Positions 1-6,873 of a DNA stretch of 10,114 bases are shown here, in pieces. The notes under the pieces were generated by a model. That model saw nothing but the letters and a program-made list of their open reading frames with translations. It had not been told where the DNA came from and did no database searches. Made by a program: the position numbers and the translations under genes. The stretch is from Pinguiococcus pyrenoidosus (Eukaryota > Sar > Pinguiophyceae > Pinguiochrysidales > Pinguiochrysidaceae). Numbering within the stretch: position 1 is the stretch's first letter; every line of letters begins with the position of its first letter. The stretch is taken from positions 1 to 10,114 of the forward strand of contig JAAMXY010001214.1 of the NCBI GenBank assembly GCA_019677205.1, in the 5' to 3' direction.

Positions 1-235
1 CCGCGCGCTCGCTTGCTTCACCTTCTCCACGATGTGTCTTGTGATCATCGCAACGCCCCACGGCGTCCAACGCCTTTCCGTCATCAGCCTCTAGCTCAGT
101 GGCGCCAGCTGAGGAGTTCTTCATCGCGAGCAGGAACTCCGGGTTGGTCAGGCCCTCCGCAGCTGGCGTCGGACTCGTCCGGCCTCGCTCGTTGCCCCGC
201 TCTCTCGCGCGAGTGTCGTCGAGCGACGAGGTCAT
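1..235 (-). CDS. N-terminal part of an unidentified protein, running off the left edge
   Basis: A minus-strand frame opens with ATG at 235-233 and has no stop before base 1 (78 codons). It begins MTSSLDDTRARERG and passes through LTNPEFLLAMKNSS. I recognise no family. Third codon positions are mostly G or C down to about base 62, as in the definite genes here. Between about 62 and 50 the GC-rich-third-position signal moves to another minus frame, which reads MITRHIVEKVKQ and looks amphipathic. That suggests a short unseen intron, a frameshift or sequencing error, or a different true start. The start lies 564 bp from the divergent profilin start, with a GA microsatellite in its presumed 5' leader. 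That this is a gene at all is an inference from codon pattern, layout and the open frame. Confidence 0.4.
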   Translation of the reverse strand, partial: MTSSLDDTRARERGNERGRTSPTPAAEGLTNPEFLLAMKNSSAGATELEADDGKALDAVGRCDDHKTHRGEGEASERA

Positions 236-280
236 CGCGCCACTCTGAAGCTTGAGCCTGCGCAGCTAGGCCCTCAAATG

Positions 281-312
281 GAGATCGAGAGATCGAGAGA
301 GAGAGAGAGAGA
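281..312. repeat. GA-rich microsatellite: (GAGATCGA)2 then (GA)8
   Basis: Two perfect copies of the 8-mer GAGATCGA (281-288 and 289-296) run straight into eight GA dinucleotides (297-312). The tract sits about 45 bp upstream of the left-edge gene's start codon, so it would be CT-rich in that transcript's leader. Such tracts vary in length and can act as GAGA-type or pyrimidine-rich promoter elements; no function is shown here. Confidence 0.9.
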
Positions 313-512
313 TCCGCGCGAAGTCTCTTTGCGAGAGTCGCGGGACCGAAAGGAACACGAAGATACGGGTGACCAGTGTGGCGCCATGAGTACTTGTCAG
401 CTTTCGGTCTCTCCGTCCATTTGCGCGCGTTTGAATCAGCACTCCACGAGCCGTTGAAGACGCGCTCGAATCTTACTCGTGCGTGGGGCGCATACTGCTC
501 CACACGGCGCGT

Positions 513-538
513 ACGTTGGCCGCACAAGCGGCCAACGT
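513..538. repeat. Perfect 11-bp inverted repeat with a 4-nt loop
   Basis: ACGTTGGCCGC (513-523), spacer ACAA, then GCGGCCAACGT (528-538). The arms match perfectly and could form a hairpin or a symmetric protein-binding site. It lies 18 bp from the first CCAAT-type box in the profilin / left-edge divergent promoter. Position and symmetry suggest a regulatory operator; this is inference. Confidence 0.6.
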
Positions 539-555
539 CGGAGCTGTCCGCGATT

Positions 556-617
556 CCATTGGCTTCCCGGCCAACTCCATTGGCAGCGGCATCACATCTC
601 CACTCTGCACCCAATCA
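556..617. promoter_or_regulatory. Cluster of three CCAAT-type boxes
   Basis: CCATTGG occurs at 556-562 and 577-583, exactly 21 bp apart (about two helical turns), giving CCAAT on the minus strand. CCAATCA at 611-617 is in plus orientation. CCAAT is the core bound by NF-Y/HAP complexes in eukaryotes. The cluster lies 183-244 bp before profilin and over 320 bp before the divergent start, so either gene could use it. Confidence 0.5.
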
Positions 618-799
618 GCGGCCGGAATTCGCCGTCGAGATAGGCCCTTGATCGAGCTCTGACAAAGCCGACTTAATAGCCTTCTGAAGGGCGAGCGCGA
701 AGATCCCTAACCCGACAACGGCTTGACATCCACACTTAACGCGTCCGCTGCGCCTCAGACTTCTCTCCGGTTTTGTGCCTCCGGTCGCGCAAGGACACC

Positions 800-1674
800 A
801 TGTCTTGGGACGCTTACGTCACGACGCAGCTGTTGGAAACCGGCGCGGTGAGTCGGGCCAACGGCCAGAAGCAGCGCGACACCGCCTTCGAAAGAACTCC
901 GCAGCCTTTGCGCCACAGCAAACACGCGGTGGGGCCTAACGCCGCACTTCTCCCCTTGCTTGCGCGCAGGTTGCCGAAGGCGCCATCCTCGGAGAGGACG
1001 GCACGCTCTGGGCAGGTGAGCTCTGTGGCCCGAATTTCCGTTTCTCGGACTTGACCCCTTAAGCCCCAACGCGCGATTCCAGCCTCGTCCGGCCTCGACG
1101 TCGCCACTCCCTACACAGTCAACGTGACGCAGGTACGGGGAGGTCAGGGGGATGGCCCAGGCGCCGCAAAACCGGGTGGAAAGGTCGAGCTGACGCCTCC
1201 ACGACCGCAGGAAGACGGCTCGGAGCAGCCTACGGAGGTGTTGGAGTGCTCCCTGATCGCCGACTACGCTCGTTCTGGCGAGCGGCCGGCCGCTGGACTC
1301 CGGATTGGCAAGTCAAAGTACTTGGCGGGCCGCGCCGCCACCGACCAGGACACAGGTGAGGCGGCCTCGGCGTCCAAACGCCCCGGCGACTTGCGTTTCT
1401 CGCTGACGCCGAGGGACTGGGGACAGGTATCCTTCAGTACAACGTTGTCAGCCTTGGAGGCGGCGCCGGCAAGGGCGGTGCGACCATCTGCAAGACCGCG
1501 ACGGCCGTCATCATCGGCGTCTGGCGGGAAGCAGAGGTACGCCGGAAGTTGCAGTTGGAAGGGCAGCTGACATCACAGCGAAGGCTGACGCTGCTGGTGC
1601 AGGGACAAAACCAGGCGGACTGTGGTCTCACCGTGTTCAAGCTGGCCGCCTACCTGGCGGCGAACGGCATGTAG
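800..1674 (+). CDS. Profilin, actin-monomer-binding protein (six exons)
   Basis: Profilin binds G-actin and poly-proline ligands and controls filament growth at the cortex. Exons: 800-847, 970-1015, 1083-1132, 1211-1355, 1427-1536, 1603-1674. All introns are GT-AG and the frame holds throughout, giving 156 residues. The N-terminus MSWDAYVTTQLLETG is the usual profilin start helix, followed by AEGAILGEDGTLWA. The core has GLRIGKSKYLAGRA (about 77-90) and GKGGATICKTATAVIIGVW (about 111-129), matching the family's G-x-K-Y and KG-x-T-x-x-K-T strands. The C-terminal helix ends VFKLAAYLAANGM. At 156 residues it exceeds the common 125-140; extra length lies around 45-70 and just before the last helix. 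The start context is accATGt. An in-frame acceptor at 1578 would add eight residues; I prefer 1602 because CTGAC at 1585-1589 is a well-placed branch site. Family call firm; exact last acceptor less so. Confidence 0.9.
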
Positions 1675-2123
1675 ATCTCGTCCCCGTAGATGCCGGCCAT
1701 GCCGAAACTTGGTCGACTGCCTGGACGGTTGCGGGCGGTGAGATTCATGTCTGGTCCGGACGCTCAAGAGCTGGCGCATCGCCGACGAGTCGCGTGGATG
1801 TGCAGCTGCAGCAACGGCGTGCCAGGCAATCTTGAGTTGGCGCGGCGCGCTTGAGTAAAGGGATTGACGTTCCTCGAGTAGTTCCAGGTCCTCTGTGTGT
1901 AAGTTTCTTTTGTGTCTTGCGCACCGCTGAGGCTTTCGCTTCTCATGCAATACCATGGTTGGACGCGGTGCCAGGAAGCATTCATGCTCTGCCACGGAAG
2001 AATCATTCTCTTCCCCAAAAATCTGGCCTTCCTCACTCGCCTTCACGGCGACCAAGCGCTTCCTTGAAGGCGGTGGGTCTCATCTACATTTGGTTCTCGC
2101 GGCAAACGGAGACTACTTCTCCT
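1675..2123. other. Convergent intergenic region (3' ends of profilin and the OB-fold gene)
   Basis: This gap separates the profilin stop from the stop of the minus-strand membrane protein, so it should hold both 3' UTRs. Open frames cross it on both strands (for example 1573-2055 minus and 1851-2144 plus), but they lack recognisable motifs and overlap the ends of the real genes. I see no AATAAA signal. A TGTAA at 1898-1902 is too short to call a poly(A) element. Confidence 0.5.
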
Positions 2124-3496
2124 CTAAACAAGCTGCAGATCTGATGCTAAGACGACACTGCCACCCCGCTCCTCCTCCTCCTCCTCTTTCTCCTCATCAT
2201 CAACATCGTCATCGTCAACTATGGTTTCACCCCCGGTCTGCTCGACGAGGCTAGCACGGGAGGGATCACGCTTGCGCACTGCCGATCGCCTCTTCCTCTT
2301 GAAGCTCAGGGTGCACGTCATCCCGACCAGCGCGCCTGCGACGATGCCACCAGCAAGGATTCCAGCGGCGTCTTGCCCGTTCATCCCTTCGTCTGGGGTA
2401 TCTTGCGGAGGATGCCAGATCGTGGTCGGGGCATTCGTGGCGAGGAACGTCGGCACGGGGGCGCGGGTGGGCGCAGGCGTCGGGGCTGTCGTTGCCGGCG
2501 GAGAGTACGGCTGCACGTCGACGTCTTCAGCACTCCTGATAAAGAGCACGTATCGATCGTCAATGTAGCGGACGACCCCTGTGACTTCGTTGAACGTGAG
2601 GCCCAGCAGGAAATCGTAGCCCGCGACATCCTGGAGCGACGCCTCGTTCGGCGTCTGGACGAGGAAGGATCGGGCGATGTATGTAAATCCGCTGCCGTCG
2701 TCGATCTTCAGGTAGTCCGCGGTGCCATCAGGCTTTCCTGTAGCGACGACCGCATTCTGCAGCGTGACCAACATGCCCTCAAGGGCTTCAGAGGACTCGG
2801 CACAAAGCGGTCGGATCTGGCCAGCTGAAACGGGCACAGCTTGAGGCCTCGAAGTGCCACGGACATTCAACTTGACGACATCAATGAGCTCTGTCTCTCC
2901 TTTGCTTTCCTGTAAGATTGAAGAGAGAAAGGGTGGTCAGGGATTTCGTGCTTCTGGTGCAGCGTTAAAGTACGATTCGCGTTCCACTCCGGCACCTGCA
3001 CGGTCGCCACCAACTCGACGTCGTCTCCGACGCGGATTTGGGGGAGAAACAGCTGATTATCTACACGCACTCCGGCTCCATTCGCCTGCAAAAAAGAGCG
3101 ATGAAAAAAACGACGAAAAAGAAGAAGGAGAAGAATGAGAAGCAGAACAGACGCAGCAAGCGGGAGAGCAACCTGGCATGCTCCCGACGACCGGGATCGT
3201 TTCGTCGTCTTGCCCCTCACCTGCAAGAAGAACTGCGTTTCTCCAATTGCACTCACTGTCCCGCCGACCTTCACAATCTGTCCTTTGAGAGCACTGTTGT
3301 AGCAATCTCCTCCAGCAGTCCAGTCTGTCTGGATCTCCGCCACCGTGGTTTCCGTCGCGTTGGAAGCGTAGTCCGGAGCAACCCCGATGTGAGCCTCCGG
3401 CACATCCACATTGGGATTGAAAGGCCCGTCACCGTCAAACTGCGCTGCTGCCAAGGCAATGCCAATGGAGATGAAGAAGGCGGTCGACATCTGCAT
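2124..3496 (-). CDS. Predicted exported single-pass membrane protein with tandem OB-fold-like domains (three exons)
   Basis: Exons (minus): 3496-3221, 3085-2996, 2909-2124; introns of 135 and 86 nt, both phase 0; 383 residues. The start (accaccATG) opens a signal peptide, MQMSTAFFISIGIALAAAQ, with an N-glycosylation sequon NAT at 46-48. Residues 65-252 resemble the paired OB folds at the front of bacterial extracellular nucleases (YhcR/ExeM type). Landmarks: GQIVKVGGTVSAIGETQFFLQ-type first strands, VGDDVELVATVQ joined to ESKGETEL, EALEGMLV (164-171), DYLKIDDGSG and LTFNEVTGVV. A Pro/Thr-rich stalk (about 255-297), a membrane helix AGILAGGIVAGALVGMTCTL (about 304-323), basic KRKRR and an acidic tail follow. 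No nuclease catalytic domain is present. A type I membrane protein with an outside or lumenal OB region is inferred; ligand unknown. Third positions look less GC-rich than in AspRS or the BFR1-like gene. Gene structure is solid, family call moderate. Confidence 0.75.
2169..2216 (-). repeat. Coding triplet repeat giving an acidic tail
   Basis: A GAG/GAT/GAC run on the minus strand encodes DDDDVDDEEKEEEEEE near the C-terminus of the membrane protein; six GAG codons in a row are identical. If the membrane helix is correct, this acidic stretch is cytosolic. Such runs can change length by slippage. Confidence 0.85.
3086..3220 (-). other. Stop-free 135-nt intron with a long pyrimidine tract
   Basis: This is intron 1 of the membrane protein gene. 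It opens GTGAGG and closes TTTTTTGCAG, with a pyrimidine-rich tract of about 60 nt before the acceptor (purine-rich on plus, about 3090-3150). Its length is a multiple of three and it contains no in-frame stop. Read through, it would add 45 residues including VALPLAASVLLLILLLLLF. Splicing is favoured because removal joins FFLQ to ANGAGVRVDN, which fits the OB-fold family better. No CTRAC-type branch site is visible; CTCAT is the nearest candidate. Confidence 0.7.
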
Positions 3497-3787
3497 GGTG
3501 GTGCTCTTCGGTGCTCTGGTTTTAGTTTTTCAATGCAAAACTCCCCAAAACCGGCCACAGGAACCGGGGAATAGCGGCGGCCCACGTCTCTCCCGACTTG
3601 CAACCTCGGTCAGCTGCTCATCCAGTAGAAGAAGACCTTCTTGGCCATGTGCGGTGGGCAACTTGGCATGGCAACGGCGTGCCGCATGCAGGTCCTTCCG
3701 CGGAGCGATCCGCAGACTACGTTTCGGCGGAAGGAAGCAACTCCACTGCGTCATCGCGCATGTTGATTGGTGAATTTGACATAAGCA

Positions 3788-3795
3788 TGACGTCA
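3788..3795. promoter_or_regulatory. CRE/ATF-type palindrome TGACGTCA
   Basis: A perfect TGACGTCA, the classic site of CREB/ATF-type bZIP factors, lies about 290 bp upstream of the minus-strand start and 355 bp upstream of AspRS. An 8-mer can occur by chance, but the location in the AT-rich promoter core adds weight. Confidence 0.4.
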
Positions 3796-3849
3796 AAGGG
3801 TTGTATGATTGCGTACTTATGCCTCCATCTTAATCTCCCACCTGCTCTT

Positions 3850-3898
3850 CATTGGTCACTAAATTGGAAGGAACAACATACTCAGTCTCCATTGGTCA
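3850..3898. promoter_or_regulatory. Two CATTGGTCA boxes 40 bp apart
   Basis: The 9-mer CATTGGTCA occurs at 3850-3858 and 3890-3898 (TGACCAATG on minus), about four helical turns apart. A related ATTGGTGA is at 3766-3773 and ATTGG at 3863-3867. All show CCAAT on the minus strand, facing the membrane protein gene, though NF-Y-type factors work in either orientation. Confidence 0.5.
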
Positions 3899-3976
3899 AC
3901 TCTCGCCAGTGTTCCAGCTCGCCAGCCAACGAAATGCGCGGAAACCTCTTCGAAATCCCTTCATTTCGATCCTGAT

Positions 3977-3982
3977 TATATA
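3977..3982 (+). promoter_or_regulatory. Possible TATA element upstream of AspRS
   Basis: TATATA within ATTATATACATACA is the only TATA-like run near the AspRS start. Transcription would begin near 4010, leaving a leader of about 140 nt. A TCATTTCG at 3961, similar to some protist initiator motifs, lies just upstream and is an alternative start point. Confidence 0.3.
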
Positions 3983-4150
3983 CATACACGACATCGATAC
4001 TGAACGAAGATTTGCCCCCGAAAAGATCTCCGGCCGTCTCAGCCACTCGGGCCTCTCCGCGCCGCAACTTGGGCGCTTCGGTTGGAAGTGGACTTCCAAG
4101 AGTGTTCTGCCCCTGCCGTCACTTTGCGAGACCTCGGAGCATCAGGGACA

Positions 4151-6335
4151 ATGGCGGACGCGAGCGGAATCGTGGAGAAGATCACCGCCAAAGGGTGCTG
4201 CGGCGCTATTGTACGGCGGATCTCCGCCCATCTTCACTAACGCGACGGCCCAATTTGCGCACAGGGAAGAGATTCGGAGCCTCAAAGGACAGGGAGTCAG
4301 CAAGGAGGATCTGCAGCCGCATATCGGTGGGCGTTCCGGCGTTCTGCGCGTGTAATTTCCGGCGGCGCCCCGGCGATTGACACGTTTCCCTCTCTTCAGA
4401 GCAGCTTCTGGCGCTGAAGGCCGAGTACAAGGAGGCCACCGGGCAGGATTATGCTCCCGCTGGCTCGTCCTCCAGCTCCAAGAAGAAGAAGAAGAAGAAG
4501 GAGGAGGGCCAGGGCGATGCTGCCGCGGCCAACTCCGGCGAAATGAGCGAGAAGGCGAAGAAGAAGGCGGAGAAGAAGGCCGAAAAGGAGCGGCAGAAGG
4601 CGGAGAAGAAGGCGGAGCGCGAGAAGAAGGAAGCAGAGGCCAGAGCTGCCAGGGCCGCCAAGGAGGCCAGCGCGGCCGCGGACCAAGCGCACCTCTTTGG
4701 CGATGCGCAGCGAGTTCAATCGCAGACGCTGACGGACCAGGTGTATCTCGCGGTGGCCACCTTGGCTGCCGCCCGGGCAAACCAGGAGGTGCGCATCCGC
4801 GCAAGTCTCCAGACCTTCCGCAACGTCGGGCCGGGCGTGTTCCTGCTTCTGCGGGAGAAAGGGTACACCGTGCAAGGCGTCTGCTTCCCAGGGGCCGAAG
4901 TCCCGAAGGCCATGGTGACGTACATCAAGTCGCTGAACAAGGAGACGATTGTGGACATCCGCGGCCTCCTGGTCTCTCCGGAGGAGCCGGTGACGTCGGC
5001 GACGCAGAGCGACGTCGAGCTCCAGATTCGCGAGATTCACGCCATCTCCTCCGCAGAGATTCTCCCGCTGCAAATCGCCGACGCATCTCGCCCCGAGCCG
5101 GAAGGTGCCTTCTTTTCTGTCCCTTTTTTTGGTTCCTACGTTCCGCTTCCACGCAACCCTCGCGACAACTGTAGCTCAACGACCTTCTTTCCTGAAAGGG
5201 GACGTGGACGACGGGCAAGCGGCGGGGGTCGCCGAGGCCAAGGCGGAGGACGCGGAGGAGGACGATGCGGGCCCAACGGTGAGCCGCGCGGTGCGCCTCA
5301 ATTACCGCTGGATCGATTTGCGCACCCGCGCGAATCAGGGCATCTTCCGCATCAGCTCCGGCGTCTGCCAGCTGTTCCGGGAGTACCTGAGCTCGCAAGG
5401 GTTCGTCGAGATCCACACGCCGAAGATCATCGGCGGTGCCTCCGAAGGCGGAGCGGATGTCTTCCAGTTCAAGTACTTCGACGACGACGCGTGCCTCGCG
5501 CAGAGCCCGCAGCTGTACAAGCAGATGTGTGCGGCGTGCAGCGGCTTTGAGCGCGTGATGGAGATCGGGCCGGTCTTCCGCGCCGAGAACAGCAACACCA
5601 ACCGCCATCTCTGCGAGTTCACGGGACTGGACATGGAGATGGCCTTCAAGGAGCACTACTACGAGGTCTTGGAGGTAAGCAGAGCGCCACAGCGCGCCTG
5701 TGGAACGCACTTGCTGACACGATGCCCGCCGTGTCCGCCAGATGTTCTCGAACCTGTTCTGCTACATCTTCGACGGCCTGAACGAGCGGTATCGCGCCGA
5801 GATGGAGGCGGTCCGCGCGCAGTATCCTTTCGAAGACCTGCAGTACAAGAACCCGTCCCTCCTCCTCACCTTCCAGCAGGGCATGGCGCTTCTTCGCGAG
5901 GCGGGCTACGAGGTGGACGACAACGAAGACCCGAGCACCGAGCAGGAGAAGGCGCTCGGGCGTATCGTGAAGGAGAAGTACGGCGTCGACTTCTACATGA
6001 TGGACAAGTACCCGCTAGCTGCGAGGCCGTTCTACACGATGCCCTGCCCCAACAACCCGGCGCACTCGAATAGCTATGACTTCTTCATCCGCGGCCAGGA
6101 GATCCTGAGCGGAGCACAGCGCATCCACGACCCCGAGCTGCTGGTCGAGAGGGCCAACGCGCATGGGATTCCCCTGTCGGGCATCAAGTCCTATCTGGAC
6201 GCCTTCAAGCACGGCGCGCTTCCCCACGGCGGAGGAGGCATCGGCCTCGAGCGGGTCGTCATGCTCTTCCTCGGGCTGAACAACATCCGAAAGACCTCGC
6301 TCTTCCCGCGGACACCCAATCGGCTGGCCCCGTAA
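4151..6335 (+). CDS. Cytosolic-type aspartyl-tRNA synthetase with N-terminal WHEP domain (five exons)
   Basis: This class II synthetase attaches aspartate to tRNA-Asp in the cytosol. Exons: 4151-4194, 4265-4326, 4400-5104, 5199-5674, 5742-6335; GT-AG introns of 70, 73, 94 and 67 nt; 626 residues. Residues about 5-55 form a WHEP helix hairpin ([17 protein letters not shown], then [20 protein letters not shown]). A Lys/Glu/Ala-rich linker (about 60-128) follows, then the OB-fold anticodon domain (about 145-255). The catalytic domain starts near YRWIDLRT (306). Motif 1 is [10 protein letters not shown] (about 338-347), then SEGGADVF and QSPQLYKQM. Motif 2 holds FRAE (397-400) and [16 protein letters not shown]. 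Motif 3 is [15 protein letters not shown] (GLER 597-600), ending [14 protein letters not shown]. All catalytic motifs are intact. Lysine-rich extensions are known in eukaryotic AspRS; an N-terminal WHEP is not usual there. It converges on the BFR1-like gene and diverges from the membrane protein. An in-frame acceptor at 5174 could add eight residues. Confidence 0.95.
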
Positions 6336-6873
6336 GCTTGTTGGGAGGGCTGGGTAGGCAGGGGTCGAGGGCGAGCTGAAGTTGGAGCTTTTGAGCTTTT
6401 GAGCTGAGCTGAGCTAAGCTGAGCTGAGCTGCGCTGACCTGCACCATGCTGAGTTGCTCATCAGAAGAGCGAAGCACCGACGCAGAGCTCGTAAAGAATG
6501 ATGTAGATTACTTCACTCACACGATCGAGAAGACGGGGAACTGCTTCACAAACTGTTTCGAGCGGGAAGCAGGCTACGTACTACTGGGCGGGTGCGCCGA
6601 GGGGCCTCGCGAGCTCTCGCCACCGTACAAGCTATTTCTTTCCATCCCTGCAAAAACCCACACCCTGCATACCACGGACCATCTTTAGTCTCGCACGACG
6701 CGTACGCAAAGCAATGAACCTCATCCCGACGCACGACTGAGAGAAGACATGGGTGTCCGGTACAACGATCCAACACACGCGCGATGGCACTGAAGGCAAG
6801 AACCCTTTCTCACGCTCCCACAGTCCAGTATCCATCCGACCCGCACGACGGCACAGACGAAGCTGCACCGGGC
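6336..6873. other. Convergent intergenic region (3' ends of AspRS and the BFR1-like gene)
   Basis: It holds the presumed 3' UTRs of two converging genes and the GAGCT repeat. An 80-codon plus frame (6446-6688, MLSCSSEERSTDAEL) starts just after the repeat, but its third positions are not GC-rich as in the neighbouring genes and it matches no family I know. I do not call it a gene. No AATAAA is visible. Confidence 0.5.
6385..6440. repeat. GAGCT pentamer repeat in the AspRS 3' flank
   Basis: Two GAGCTTTT units (6385-6400) lead into eight GAGCT-type pentamers (6401-6440); five are perfect and the variants are AAGCT, GCGCT and GACCT. It starts 50 bp after the AspRS stop. It is a local tandem expansion with no coding role seen; AGCT palindromes let it fold on itself. 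Confidence 0.85.

Larger units (their letters stand above)
236..799. promoter_or_regulatory. Divergent upstream region between the left-edge gene and profilin
   Basis: This gene-free stretch lies between the putative minus-strand start at 235 and the profilin start at 800, so it should hold both promoters and leaders. It contains the GA microsatellite, a perfect inverted repeat (513-538) and three CCAAT-type boxes (556-617). I see no convincing TATA box. The last 80 bp or so before 800 are pyrimidine-rich, as expected of a leader. The open frames crossing it, for example 376-651 on plus, resemble nothing known. Confidence 0.55.
3497..4150. promoter_or_regulatory. Divergent promoter region between the OB-fold membrane gene and AspRS
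   Basis: This gene-free 654-bp stretch separates the two start codons. It contains a TGACGTCA palindrome (3788-3795), several ATTGG boxes (3766, 3851, 3863, 3891), and a TATATA (3977-3982) about 170 bp before AspRS. An AT-richer core at about 3765-3990 contrasts with the GC-rich genes, as expected of a nucleosome-poor promoter. Open frames in it (for example 3598-3975) show no known protein. Confidence 0.6.

Noticed and set aside
3524-3557. GGTTTTAG...CCAAAACC imperfect inverted repeat upstream of the OB-fold gene
   Set aside because: Only short A/T-rich arms pair and the inner part is out of register, so it is weak compared with the perfect repeat at 513-538.
4142-5073. Long minus-strand frames opposite AspRS
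   Set aside because: Low-complexity Ser/Pro or Leu runs mirror the AAG/GAG-rich AspRS linker; they are shadows.
6446-6688. 80-codon plus-strand frame after AspRS
   Set aside because: Mixed third-position composition, no family match, and a location in the presumed 3' UTR.
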